Assembly: GCA_036638975.1 (NCBI GenBank)
Contig: JAVWJP010000006.1
Span: 1 to 64,000, forward strand
DNA length: 64,000 bases
Source of the DNA: JAVWJP01 sp036638975
Lineage (GTDB): Bacteria; Bacillota; Clostridia; Oscillospirales; Ruminococcaceae
Reading direction: 5' to 3'
Made by a program: the position numbers and the translations under genes. The notes below the pieces were generated by a model. It worked only from the letters and a program-made list of their open reading frames with translations, made no database searches and had not been told where the DNA came from. Each line of letters starts with the position of its first letter. Position 1 is the stretch's first letter. Of this stretch, positions 49,987 to 58,749 are shown one piece after another.

Positions 49987-50910
49987 TTAATTAAAGCTAG
50001 ACGGAAAATCATCAATAAAGTCTGAAAAATTGTTTATTATACTGCTTATGGGCATTTCATTTATTTCCATATTTTTTGCTACCGCAACAAATGTTTTATT
50101 TCCGGCATAGGCAGTAAGCATAAGAGCCATAAATATGGTAGCTGTCATGCCTATTAAAAAACCGCCTGTGCATTCCTTGGCAAAAAGCCCCTTTGCTGCC
50201 GAATATACTGCAAGACACCACGACAAAACAGCAGTAGCAAGTGAAAAAAGCGTAAACCCTGCGCTTAAAAACAGGCATAAAAATGCTAAAAGTAAAAATA
50301 TCGTAGGTGCAATAAAGCTTACTCCGCTTGCTATAAAAGCATTTTTAAAGCTTACCGAAGTACCTACCAGCTTTGCTGAAAAAAACATGACCAAAGTTGT
50401 GCAGAGGACTATAACGGCTGCAAAAAGCAGCGAGTAAAGCAACGATGGTAAAAACGGAATAAAAATCTTGACACCGCGCAGCATATTAGGGTCCAGCTCT
50501 GAGCCCGAGAACATAGGGAGTTTATCGGCTATAGCCTTTATAAGCCCTTTTGCAATAACTGCAAAACGCATAAAAAAGGTGTATATAAAGATGAAAACGG
50601 AAGCGCCGAAGATAAGCGAAAAACAAACTGCAAGACCTATGTCGTTTTGAGCTACGGCGGCTTTTGTTGTTGCGTCAGGTGCGGCTATGTAGGCTTTTAT
50701 AAATGGGAAGATGTTTGCCGCTGTCATTTTTACCGCCTGCGTTTTCTTCTCTTTGACAGGTGCACTGTAAACAGGCGGCTGTGTATATGCCTGCTTTTCT
50801 TCTTCCGCAGGCAAGACAGCTTGCGCGGCAGTGTTTTCTGCTGCTTTAAGGCAGCTGCATACTTCGCCTTCTTTTAAGGGTGCTCCGCAAAATTCACAAA
50901 ATTTTGACAT
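49987..50910 (-). CDS. zinc-ribbon membrane protein
   Basis: 307 residues from ATG 50910 (GAGGC upstream). N-terminal zinc ribbon CEFCGAPLKEGEVCSC, a Pro/Ala linker, then about five membrane helices and an extracellular C-terminus. Proteins of this kind are common in Clostridia; no function known. Confidence 0.75.
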   Translation of the reverse strand: MSKFCEFCGAPLKEGEVCSCLKAAENTAAQAVLPAEEEKQAYTQPPVYSAPVKEKKTQAVKMTAANIFPFIKAYIAAPDATTKAAVAQNDIGLAVCFSLIFGASVFIFIYTFFMRFAVIAKGLIKAIADKLPMFSGSELDPNMLRGVKIFIPFLPSLLYSLLFAAVIVLCTTLVMFFSAKLVGTSVSFKNAFIASGVSFIAPTIFLLLAFLCLFLSAGFTLFSLATAVLSWCLAVYSAAKGLFAKECTGGFLIGMTATIFMALMLTAYAGNKTFVAVAKNMEINEMPISSIINNFSDFIDDFPSSFN

Positions 50911-50985
50911 AATTTGCCTCATTTCTCCGCACTGCAAGTATATATTAGTTATGCCGTATACATACAGGCTTAGCCGTTTTTTTAA

Positions 50986-51014
50986 TTTTATCTAAGTCGC
51001 GTGCTACGCATATG
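50986..51014 (-). repeat. dispersed repeat, copy 2
   Basis: Reverse complement equals 16647-16675 except for two bases (AAT to GAC in the middle, positions 17 and 19). It lies 50 bases downstream of gltX, in the same orientation to its gene as copy 1. Confidence 0.7.
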
Positions 51015-51063
51015 TTTTATTAATTAAATACAATTTTAGTCTAAAAATGCTGTGATGTCAATT

Positions 51064-52527
51064 CTAATTGAGAAATTGTACTAAAAGCTCTATGCCTTTT
51101 TTTATGCGGCGCAAGGATTCTTCCTTACCCAACAGTGCGCATATCTCAACGCCGCCACCCGGGGTAAATTGCTTGCCCGAAAGCGCTACGCGAACAGGCC
51201 ACAATATAAGCCCGTTTTTTACACCAAGCCGCTCTATTACCGCAAAAAGTGCCGCATGGACACCCTCCTCGCTGTAGTCATCAAGTGCATCTAAAACAGG
51301 CAAAACTTCTTTTAAAGCTTCAAGCGAATTTGCCTCTGTTGTCTTCATTTTCTTGTGCACATAAAGCTCTGTTGTGTAATCGGGCAGCTCGTCTAAAAAG
51401 TCAAGCTGTGCGGGTATGTCGTGCAAAACCTCTGTGCGCGGCTGCAACATTTTTGCAATAAGCATAGTGTCACAATCGCGCTTAACCCCTTGCTTTATCC
51501 ACGGCAATGCCAGCTTGTGGAACTCATCAAGCGACATCATTTTTAAATATTCTCCGTTAATGTATGAAAGCTTTTGTATGTCAAATATTGCAGGAGATTT
51601 TGATATTCCGCTTATGTCCCACTCTTTTATCAGCTCGTCCAGCTTAAATATTTCGCGGTCACCCTTAGGACTCCAGCCCAAAAGTGCAATATAGTTAAGC
51701 ACTGCATCTTTAAGGTAGCCCTGTGCAATAAGGTCCTCATATGAGGCATCTCCGTTGCGCTTAGAAAGCTTATGCGTGCTGTCCTTCATAACAGGCGGGC
51801 AGTGGATATATTTTGGAACCTCCCACCCGAAAGCCTCGTAAAGCAAGTTGTATTTTGGTGTGCTGGAGAGGTACTCGTTGCCGCGTATAACATGAGAAAT
51901 ACACATTAAATGGTCGTCTACAACGTTTGCAAAGTTATATGTCGGCATACCATCGGTTTTTATCAATATTTGGTCGTCCAGGGCTTCGTTTTCTACAGAT
52001 ATATTTCCAAAAATCTCATCATTAAACGTGGTAGTGCCTGTTTTTGGCATTCTTTGACGAATGACATATGGGGTTCCCGCCGCCAAAAGCTTAGCTGTTT
52101 CTTCTGCGCTAAGGTCGCGGCAATGCCCGTCGTAATGTGTAATTTGACCGGAGGCTTTTTGCAAAACACGCACTTCTTCAAGGCGTTCTTTGTCGCAGAA
52201 GCAGTAGTAAGCAGAGCCGTTTTCGACAAGCTTTAAAGCATATTCTTTAAACATACCCATGCGTTCGCTTTGTACATACGGCCCCACAGGCCCGCCAATA
52301 TCGGGTCCTTCGTCCCATAAAAGCCCGGTTTCTCGCAGTGTGTTGTAAATAATATCTAAAGAGCCGTCTACAAAACGCTCTTGGTCTGTATCTTCTATGC
52401 GCAAAAGAAATTTGCCGTTTGCGGCTTTTGCCGTTAAATAAGCATAAAGCGCGGTACGCAGGTTACCTACGTGCATATATCCTGTTGGACTTGGGGCAAA
52501 ACGTGTGCGAACACCGTCTAGCTTCAT
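51064..52527 (-). CDS. gltX: glutamyl-tRNA synthetase
   Basis: 487 residues. Class I motifs: PSPTGYMHVGNLRTAL (HIGH, about 13-28) and LSKRNGDAS (KMSKS, about 254-262). Length and C-terminal anticodon domain are normal. AAAGGATGG precedes the ATG. No T-box is seen upstream. Confidence 0.95.
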   Translation of the reverse strand: MKLDGVRTRFAPSPTGYMHVGNLRTALYAYLTAKAANGKFLLRIEDTDQERFVDGSLDIIYNTLRETGLLWDEGPDIGGPVGPYVQSERMGMFKEYALKLVENGSAYYCFCDKERLEEVRVLQKASGQITHYDGHCRDLSAEETAKLLAAGTPYVIRQRMPKTGTTTFNDEIFGNISVENEALDDQILIKTDGMPTYNFANVVDDHLMCISHVIRGNEYLSSTPKYNLLYEAFGWEVPKYIHCPPVMKDSTHKLSKRNGDASYEDLIAQGYLKDAVLNYIALLGWSPKGDREIFKLDELIKEWDISGISKSPAIFDIQKLSYINGEYLKMMSLDEFHKLALPWIKQGVKRDCDTMLIAKMLQPRTEVLHDIPAQLDFLDELPDYTTELYVHKKMKTTEANSLEALKEVLPVLDALDDYSEEGVHAALFAVIERLGVKNGLILWPVRVALSGKQFTPGGGVEICALLGKEESLRRIKKGIELLVQFLN

Positions 52528-52548
52528 AAGTTATACCATCCTTTTGGT

Positions 52549-52591
52549 GCGGGCTTTTGTGCCCGCCGTACTACGGCAAAAAACTTTGCCG
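52549..52591 (-). promoter_or_regulatory. two hairpins in the gltX leader
   Basis: Hairpin 1: arms GCGGGC and GCCCGC, 6-base loop (52549-52566). Hairpin 2: arms CGGCAAA and TTTGCCG, 4-base loop (52574-52591). The first ends only about 6 bases before the gltX ribosome binding site. No T-box or T-run is seen. Confidence 0.45.
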
Positions 52592-52689
52592 CTGTGTTTT
52601 ATTGTACCCCAAATTGTGCGTACTTGTCAATGTGAAAAGAGGTTTATACGGCGTTTTTCGTTTATCTTCATGCTATTTTGCTTACCCCG

Positions 52690-52697
52690 TACGACAA
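52690..52697. promoter_or_regulatory. Spo0A-box-like site before spoIIE
   Basis: Reverse complement reads TTGTCGTA, one change from the 0A box core TGTCGAA. It sits where the -35 box of a promoter with TAATAT near 52718 would be, as in Spo0A-driven spoIIE genes. Confidence 0.45.
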
Positions 52698-52773
52698 TGT
52701 TTTCTTATCAATTGTAATAATATAAAAGGTATAAACAGCAAATCTTATATTATATGCCGGGGGATATTAAAAA

Positions 52774-55104
52774 ATGAAGGTATTAACACAGCAAATTTCT
52801 TTTGGTCAGCGCATTAAAAAGGTTTTTATGCAAAAAAGCACGGTGATAGAAAGCGGAGTTTGTGCTTTGGGCGCATTTATCATGGCGAATGCTTTTATTT
52901 TTGGTACAATGGCACCGTTTGGAGTAAGCTTTGCGGCATCTGTTAAGCGCGAAAACTCATTGGCGGCGGCGGCGGGGGCTGTTTTAGGCTATACTTTTTC
53001 ATATAATCCCACATCAAATATAAAATACATTGTGGCGGTTGTGCTTATGCTGGCGGCTAATTGGGTTATAGGTGACAGCGCTTTTGGCGAGCGTTACAAT
53101 AACATTACTGTGCCTGTAGTTACACTCCTTGCGGTAATGTCTGCCGATTTTGCGGTGTTCTCTGTAAGCGGGCTTACGGCATACGATGCCGTGCTTGGGG
53201 TTTCGGAGGCTGCATTGGCGGCGGGTACTACGTTTTTTATGCAGCAAAGCCTAAAAATAACCGAGCATCGCGAAAATATGCTTTCTCTCCCTCCTGCGGA
53301 TTTATCGTGCCTTATAATAACCTTTGCAATAGCTATGATGGCTCTTGGTACTTTTACAATAGGCGGTTTGTCTGTGGGTCGTGTGGTGGCTGTTATAGTT
53401 ATACTGCTTTGTGCAAAGTACGGCAGAGAATCGGCAGGGGCTGTTGCAGGTGTGGCTGCGGGTGCGGCAATGGGGCTTTTAGGCAGCAGCTTTACATTTT
53501 TGGCGGCAGCTTATGGCTTTGGAGGGCTTGTTGCGGGTATGTTTGCCGGCTTTGGAAGCTTTGCCTGTGCCGGAGTTTTTCTTTTGGTAAACGGTATTGT
53601 TTCGCTTGTATTAGGCAACGAATTTTCTGCAACCGGTGTCATGTACGAGGTGTTTTTAGCTAGTGCGGTTTTTGTGCTTGTACCGCCGCGCTTTACCGAC
53701 AAGCTTATGCTTGCGCGCAGAGAAAAAACTGATGCAGTTACGCAAACTGCAAAGGACATAATGCTGGGCAAGCTTTATTTTGCGGCAAGAGCACTCACCG
53801 ATATTTCTGCAACGACAAAGCAGGTTTCGGACAAGCTGCAAATCTTGCAGCCCGCCGATATAAACAGTGTATATAACAAAAGTATAGATGCTGCCTGCGG
53901 AGCTTGCACTCAAAAAGCGCAGTGCTGGGGCGCGGGTTTTTCGTCGAATATGGACAGTATTAACCACTTTGGAGAAGCTCTGCGCCGTCGAGGAAAAATA
54001 ACCGAGGAGGATATCAGCGGTACCCTGGGCGATGCCTGTATGCACAAGGCAGAGCTTGTTCACGCTGTAAACAGCGAATATAATGTCTATGTACAGCGTG
54101 TGGGAACAAGGAGAAGGGTTACCGAGATAAGGGGCGTGGTAACAGACCAGTTTGACGGAATGTCAATGATGCTTACAGCCTTAGCAGAGGAGCTTTCGCA
54201 GATATATGAGATTGATAATAGAAAAAACCGCCAAATATCTGATTTATTTTTGCGAAGTAAGGCAGAACCGACAGCCGCTTCAAGCTACGAGGATAAATTT
54301 GGAAGGCTATATATAGAGGTTACCCTACCATCCTTTAAGCTTCAGCGTTTGCCAATAGCAGAGCTTACCGCAGAGCTTTCTGCCATGTGCGAAACTAATT
54401 TTGCAATGCCTGTTGTTTGTGAGGTAAACGGTGAGGCACGGCTTCAATTTGCCGAAAAAGCGGCTTTAACAGCTAGCTACGGCAGGGCACAGTCATCATT
54501 TGGCGGCGGAAAGCTTTGCGGAGATTGTACAGATTTTTTTATGGATAATAAAGGGCGGGCAAATATGCTTATAAGTGACGGTATGGGCAGCGGCGGAAAG
54601 GCGGCTATAGATGCTGCCATGACTGTAAGTCTTCTTACAAAGCTTATTAACGCCGGCTTTGAGTTTGATGCGGCGCTTAAAATGGTAAACTCGGCGCTTT
54701 TGGTTAAGTCCAACGAGGAATCTCTTTCAACAGTCGATATTGCGTGTGTGGACTTATACAGCGGTAAAACCGAAATATTAAAAGCGGGTGCTGCGCCCAG
54801 CTACATTATGCGCTCGTCTGTTATAAGCAAGGTAGAAGAAATGTCTATGCCTGCGGGGATTTTGCGTGGAGTAGAATTTAAAAAAAGTGCCATGACGCTT
54901 TGTGCGGGGGACATTATAGTAATGGTTTCTGACGGAGTTATTATGACGGGGTGCGAATGGCTTTTTCCGCAAATAAGAATTTCACGCAGGCTTTCGGCAC
55001 AGCAGATGGCAGATGAGATTGCAAAAGCGGCAAGGCTGCGTTGCAGCGGCGGGCAAGATGACGATATAACTGTGGCTGTAATGAAGCTTAGCGAAAGTGC
55101 ATAG
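52774..55104 (+). CDS. spoIIE: stage II sporulation protein E (PP2C phosphatase)
   Basis: 776 residues. About ten membrane helices to residue 310, a cytoplasmic middle domain with a Cys cluster (CGACTQKAQC), then a PP2C phosphatase with SDGMGSGGKAA near 609 and VMVSDGV near 717. It dephosphorylates SpoIIAA to activate sigma F in the forespore and has a part in polar septation. Strong evidence for a spore-former. The 246-base upstream gap holds the gltX leader and a Spo0A-like site. Confidence 0.95.
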   Translation: MKVLTQQISFGQRIKKVFMQKSTVIESGVCALGAFIMANAFIFGTMAPFGVSFAASVKRENSLAAAAGAVLGYTFSYNPTSNIKYIVAVVLMLAANWVIGDSAFGERYNNITVPVVTLLAVMSADFAVFSVSGLTAYDAVLGVSEAALAAGTTFFMQQSLKITEHRENMLSLPPADLSCLIITFAIAMMALGTFTIGGLSVGRVVAVIVILLCAKYGRESAGAVAGVAAGAAMGLLGSSFTFLAAAYGFGGLVAGMFAGFGSFACAGVFLLVNGIVSLVLGNEFSATGVMYEVFLASAVFVLVPPRFTDKLMLARREKTDAVTQTAKDIMLGKLYFAARALTDISATTKQVSDKLQILQPADINSVYNKSIDAACGACTQKAQCWGAGFSSNMDSINHFGEALRRRGKITEEDISGTLGDACMHKAELVHAVNSEYNVYVQRVGTRRRVTEIRGVVTDQFDGMSMMLTALAEELSQIYEIDNRKNRQISDLFLRSKAEPTAASSYEDKFGRLYIEVTLPSFKLQRLPIAELTAELSAMCETNFAMPVVCEVNGEARLQFAEKAALTASYGRAQSSFGGGKLCGDCTDFFMDNKGRANMLISDGMGSGGKAAIDAAMTVSLLTKLINAGFEFDAALKMVNSALLVKSNEESLSTVDIACVDLYSGKTEILKAGAAPSYIMRSSVISKVEEMSMPAGILRGVEFKKSAMTLCAGDIIVMVSDGVIMTGCEWLFPQIRISRRLSAQQMADEIAKAARLRCSGGQDDDITVAVMKLSESA

Positions 55105-55112
55105 TTTTATTG

Positions 55113-56636
55113 TTATTTTAAAATTGAAATGCCCCATTTTACATCATCTGTGCTTATAGAGCGGCAAAGAACCAAATAAATAAGATAAACGCAAGCGGCG
55201 ATAAAAATTTTTAAAATTGTGACGGCTACACACTTAAAATATATATTATAAAACAGTAAATGCACTGTAAAGGCAGAAAGCATTACAGCAAAAATCGGTT
55301 TAAATAAGCAATCTCTCAAGTTTATTTTAAACTGGGTTACGGCTATAAGCCGCGAAGCCGAAAGTGCAGAGTTTAAAAGCTCTGTAAAAAAAATTGTGCA
55401 AATATAGCCTTTAATACCCATATGCGGTATTAATAGGTAAACTAATATGACGCTGCACGCAGCATCAAATATATTATAACGCATTGAGCTTAGCTGCTCA
55501 CCCAGTCCTTTAAGCATACCGTCTACGGCAGTGTCAAGGTACATTACCGGTATAAGCGGCGATAAAATGCGTATATACGAGGCGGCAGAGGTGTTTTTAT
55601 AAACCGCAAGTGCAATTTCATCTGCAAAGCACGCCATAATGCCCGCTACTCCTATAGAAAAAAGTAAGCTAAGCTTAAAAATGCGTCCAACGATGTAATT
55701 TATGCGAACGTAACGGCACTGTGCGCGGCATTCGGCAAGCTCGGGCACCAAAAGCCCTGCTAGTGACTGTAAAACGGCGGAGGGGAACAAAACGACAGGC
55801 AGTACCATGCCTTGCAAAAGCCCATACGAGGCAAGCGCTGACTCAGAAGAAGCCCCATATTTTTTAAGACCGCGCGGTATAAGCATATGCTCTATAGTTA
55901 AAAGCCCGCTGCGTGCATATGCCGAAAAAGCTACGGGTAGCGAAATGCCAAAAAGCCTTTTGCTAAGCCCAGGCTGTTTTGCGCGGCTTGTACGGTAACG
56001 GCGGCTGTCATGCAAAAAAAGCAGCAGAGAGTAACAAAATGAACACGCCTCTGCTAAAGCGCCTCCGCCCACTATAGCAAAGCAGGCATATTCAAGCCCG
56101 CGTGGTAAAAGCATAGTAAGCCCTATTATAGTAAAAGCTATTTTTAAGCCTTGCTCTAATATTTGTGACGTGGCACTTTTAAACACGCGACGTACTGCGG
56201 TAAAGTAGCCGTTCATTGCAGATGACATACCTATAAACGGCATACTTAAAGCTAAAATGCGCAGCGAGGCTATAGTTCGTCTGTCGCAAAGCCACACAAG
56301 CCCAATATGTTCGGCGCAAAAAAACAGCATTGTTCCTGTTGCCGTACCAAAAAAAGCGCTGTAAAAAAGACAGCGCCGCATAGCTTTTTTTGCCCCAGTT
56401 TCGTTGTCACGTCCAAGCTCCTCGGCAACAAGGCGCGTAGCGGCAAGGCTTATGCCGGAGCAAGCAAGAGTTACGGACAAGGTGTAAACTGACATTATAA
56501 GCTGGTAAAGCCCCAGCCCTGCCGCCCCTATTTTGCCCGCAAGGTACACCCCAAAGCCCATGCCTACGGTGCGCATAAAAAGAGACGTTGCCGTAAGCAG
56601 CACGGCGTTTAAAAAAAAAGCCTTCACCTGTTTCAT
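55113..56636 (-). CDS. polysaccharide/lipid II flippase of the SpoVB/MATE fold
   Basis: 507 residues with 13-14 membrane helices and no large soluble part. The N-terminus, with AGKIGAAGLGLYQLIMSVY, resembles SpoVB and related MurJ-superfamily flippases. In spore-formers SpoVB serves cortex peptidoglycan synthesis. Its place next to spoIIE (convergent, 8 bases apart) agrees with that, but paralogues with other roles exist. Confidence 0.82.
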   Translation of the reverse strand: MKQVKAFFLNAVLLTATSLFMRTVGMGFGVYLAGKIGAAGLGLYQLIMSVYTLSVTLACSGISLAATRLVAEELGRDNETGAKKAMRRCLFYSAFFGTATGTMLFFCAEHIGLVWLCDRRTIASLRILALSMPFIGMSSAMNGYFTAVRRVFKSATSQILEQGLKIAFTIIGLTMLLPRGLEYACFAIVGGGALAEACSFCYSLLLFLHDSRRYRTSRAKQPGLSKRLFGISLPVAFSAYARSGLLTIEHMLIPRGLKKYGASSESALASYGLLQGMVLPVVLFPSAVLQSLAGLLVPELAECRAQCRYVRINYIVGRIFKLSLLFSIGVAGIMACFADEIALAVYKNTSAASYIRILSPLIPVMYLDTAVDGMLKGLGEQLSSMRYNIFDAACSVILVYLLIPHMGIKGYICTIFFTELLNSALSASRLIAVTQFKINLRDCLFKPIFAVMLSAFTVHLLFYNIYFKCVAVTILKIFIAACVYLIYLVLCRSISTDDVKWGISILK

Positions 56637-56765
56637 TCTTTCACCGCAATCTGATATTTTTTTTAAGTTCTAATTGCACAACAATTATAGATAAATAAAA
56701 TATCGGTTATAACAAATTTATATGCGGCGTTTTGTGTATAATTTCTTAAATATTACTCAGCGGGC

Positions 56766-56794
56766 TTGACAGTTTTTTGCATACAATTTATACT
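56766..56794 (+). promoter_or_regulatory. promoter of the small sortase-motif protein
   Basis: Consensus TTGACA (56766-56771) and TATACT (56789-56794), spacer 17; leader of about 70 bases. The rest of the 235-base gap shows nothing more. Confidence 0.7.
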
Positions 56795-56871
56795 GGTATA
56801 GTTTGAAGAAAATAAAGCAATTGTCATATCTAAAACTAAACTGATATAATTTGTTTAAAAGGAGCTTTTTG

Positions 56872-57069
56872 ATGTATAGGCTTAAAAAAATATTCTTATT
56901 GGCAGCAACCTTTGTTTTTAATTTTATCTTACTGGCTGTGCCTGCTTTTGCTTTTGCCAACCCCGACACGGGGGACCATTCTAATGTGGTGCTTGCCATT
57001 TGCATAGGTGTAGGTGCACTTTTGCTTGTGGTTTTGGGTCTTGTGCTTACACGTAAAAAGAATAAATAA
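56872..57069 (+). CDS. very small secreted protein with sortase-like C-terminus
   Basis: 65 residues from ATG 56872 (AAGGAGC upstream). A signal peptide ends at FAFA, and the mature part begins almost at once with NPDTGDHS, followed by a hydrophobic helix and RKKNK. This is the layout of a cell wall sorting signal (NPDTG in place of LPXTG), with next to no cargo between. It has its own consensus promoter and terminator. Function unknown; no sortase gene in the window. Confidence 0.7.
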   Translation: MYRLKKIFLLAATFVFNFILLAVPAFAFANPDTGDHSNVVLAICIGVGALLLVVLGLVLTRKKNK

Positions 57070-57074
57070 AAAAA

Positions 57075-57107
57075 GCCCGCAGAGTTCTTTTTAAAGAAAA
57101 CTGCGGG
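57075..57107. terminator. bidirectional terminator
   Basis: Arms CCCGCAG and CTGCGGG with further AT pairing inside; T-rich on both sides. Ends the small gene and faces pduL. Confidence 0.8.
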
Positions 57108-57152
57108 TGTTTTGCAAATATTAGTAAAGGTTGCTTATGTAAATTGTAAGCT

Positions 57153-57728
57153 TTACTTTATTATTTTTCCGTAAAATTCGCCAAAGGCGGCTGCGGCATT
57201 TGCTTCATCGGTGTCAACGTGCATTGCCGGTGCAAATTTATCTGAAACACGCACTACAACGTCATCAAATACAAGTGCGCGTCCTGTGTTTTCACACTTT
57301 ACTTTTACAATTTCTTTGTCGCACAGACCATATTCGGCGGCGCTTGCAGGTGTCATATGAATGTGCCTTTTTGCAACGATAACGCCCTCGTTAATCTCAA
57401 TTTCTCCGCAAGGACCTACAAGCTTACAGCCTGCACTGCCTGAAATATCGCCTGATTCGCGGCATGGTGCTGTTACTCCAAGCGTGCGTGCGTCGGTAAA
57501 TGAGATTTCTACTTGCGTGGCGGCGCGTGTCGGCCCAAGTATAGAAACGCCGGATATTGTCTTTTTAGGTCCTACAACATCAAGACGTTCGGTGCTGGCA
57601 AATTGACCCGGCTGTGATAAAGCTTTTTTAAGTGTAAGCTTTGCGCCCTTACCAAAGAGCGTTTCCAAATCGGCTTCTGTAACGTGAATATGCCGCGCAG
57701 AGGTTTCAATAAGTATTTTGTCAGACAT
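57153..57728 (-). CDS. pduL: PduL-type phosphate acyltransferase
   Basis: 191 residues with the tandem beta-barrel motifs: SARHIHVTEADL near the start and KRHIHMTPASAAEYG near 119, whose His residues bind zinc. It converts acyl-CoA and phosphate to acyl-phosphate. There is no N-terminal encapsulation extension and no microcompartment gene nearby, so this is the housekeeping phosphotransacetylase type used with acetate kinase. Confidence 0.92.
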   Translation of the reverse strand: MSDKILIETSARHIHVTEADLETLFGKGAKLTLKKALSQPGQFASTERLDVVGPKKTISGVSILGPTRAATQVEISFTDARTLGVTAPCRESGDISGSAGCKLVGPCGEIEINEGVIVAKRHIHMTPASAAEYGLCDKEIVKVKCENTGRALVFDDVVVRVSDKFAPAMHVDTDEANAAAAFGEFYGKIIK

Positions 57729-57851
57729 TAGAAATTACCTCCAAAAAATATTTTTCTCGTGCTCTGTGTTTTATTATACAAAAGTTTTCGCTTTACTGCA
57801 AGTCCTATGTCGTTTTTTCGCAAATTTTAACGGTGAATGAGGGTAATATAT

Positions 57852-58094
57852 ATGCTTGTCCGTTATAAATCCGGCAACAATAAAATAACAAAAGATTTTA
57901 CAAGTATAGAAATAGTATGCGAAAAAAATGCCACCGCTTTTTCGCCGTCCATATATTCAATAATAGGGGTTTACGGGCGCGAAAAAGTTGTGCTTGTAAG
58001 CGGGCTTAGCGAAGAAAAAGCAATAAGGCGGCTTGCAGAGATAAAATTTGCCTGCGAAAACGCTGTGCGTGACGGCGGAATATATTACGCTTAA
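57852..58094 (+). CDS. small hypothetical protein, 80 aa
   Basis: Start ATG 57852 is chosen over ATG 57837 because GAGGG lies 8 bases before it. A basic N-terminus, no signal peptide, one beta-rich stretch (IYSIIGVYGREKVVLVSGLS). Not recognised. It is 23 bases before the uracil-DNA glycosylase gene, likely the same transcript. Confidence 0.6.
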   Translation: MLVRYKSGNNKITKDFTSIEIVCEKNATAFSPSIYSIIGVYGREKVVLVSGLSEEKAIRRLAEIKFACENAVRDGGIYYA

Positions 58095-58117
58095 TAATTA
58101 ATTTTGAGGTAGTTTTT

Positions 58118-58681
58118 ATGACGGATAGCTTAGAAGTACTTTACAATGAGGTTTTGCACTGCAGAGCCTGCGGGCTTTGCGAGGAACGAAAAACTGTGGT
58201 GCTGGGTAACGGTGCCGCAAATGCAAAAATATTGCTTTTGGGCGAAGCACCGGGTGAAGCCGAGGATAAAAGCGGAGAACCATTTGTGGGGCGCAGCGGC
58301 AAACTGCTTTGCGAGCTGCTAACACAGGCGGGGTTTAGCCGCGAGCAAGATATTTACATAGCGAATATGCTAAAGTGCCGCCCGCCTAAAAACCGCAACC
58401 CAAAGCCATGTGAGCTTGCAGCCTGCAACGAATTTTTACAGCGGCAAATAAAGCTGCTGACACCAAAAATAATAGTGTGTCTTGGCAGGGTAAGTGCCCA
58501 AAGCATTATAGACAAGGGCTTTAAGGTTACTGTGCAGCATGGGCATTGGGTGCAAAAGGACGGCGTGTGGCTTATGGGGACTTTTCACCCCGCATCGCTA
58601 TTGCGAAGCCCCTCTCAAAAGCCGCTTGCCATGTGCGACTTTGCAGCTCTTAGAACAAAGCATGATGAGATTTTTGCTTAA
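58118..58681 (+). CDS. uracil-DNA glycosylase, family 4
   Basis: 187 residues. Active-site motifs are GEAPGEAEDKSGEPFVGRSG (about 46-65) and GTFHPASLLR (about 151). Four cysteines for a [4Fe-4S] cluster are visible, two in CRACGLC and two in NMLKC and the PKPC region. It removes uracil from DNA as the first step of base excision repair. Confidence 0.92.
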   Translation: MTDSLEVLYNEVLHCRACGLCEERKTVVLGNGAANAKILLLGEAPGEAEDKSGEPFVGRSGKLLCELLTQAGFSREQDIYIANMLKCRPPKNRNPKPCELAACNEFLQRQIKLLTPKIIVCLGRVSAQSIIDKGFKVTVQHGHWVQKDGVWLMGTFHPASLLRSPSQKPLAMCDFAALRTKHDEIFA

Positions 58682-58695
58682 TATGCCAAATAAAA

Positions 58696-58740
58696 AAAGC
58701 GCTTGTCAAAACGGTTTTGTGCCGCCTTGACAGGCGCTTT
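58696..58740. terminator. bidirectional terminator
   Basis: 14-bp arms AAAGCGCTTGTCAA and TTGACAGGCGCTTT with one T-G wobble; A and T runs outside. Confidence 0.85.
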
Positions 58741-58749
58741 TAATATATT

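Noticed and set aside
52528..52600. T-box before gltX
   Set aside because: No GGTGG-type T-box sequence, specifier stem or antiterminator found.
57153..57728. Bacterial microcompartment marker from PduL
   Set aside because: No shell proteins in the window and no N-terminal targeting extension; housekeeping type.
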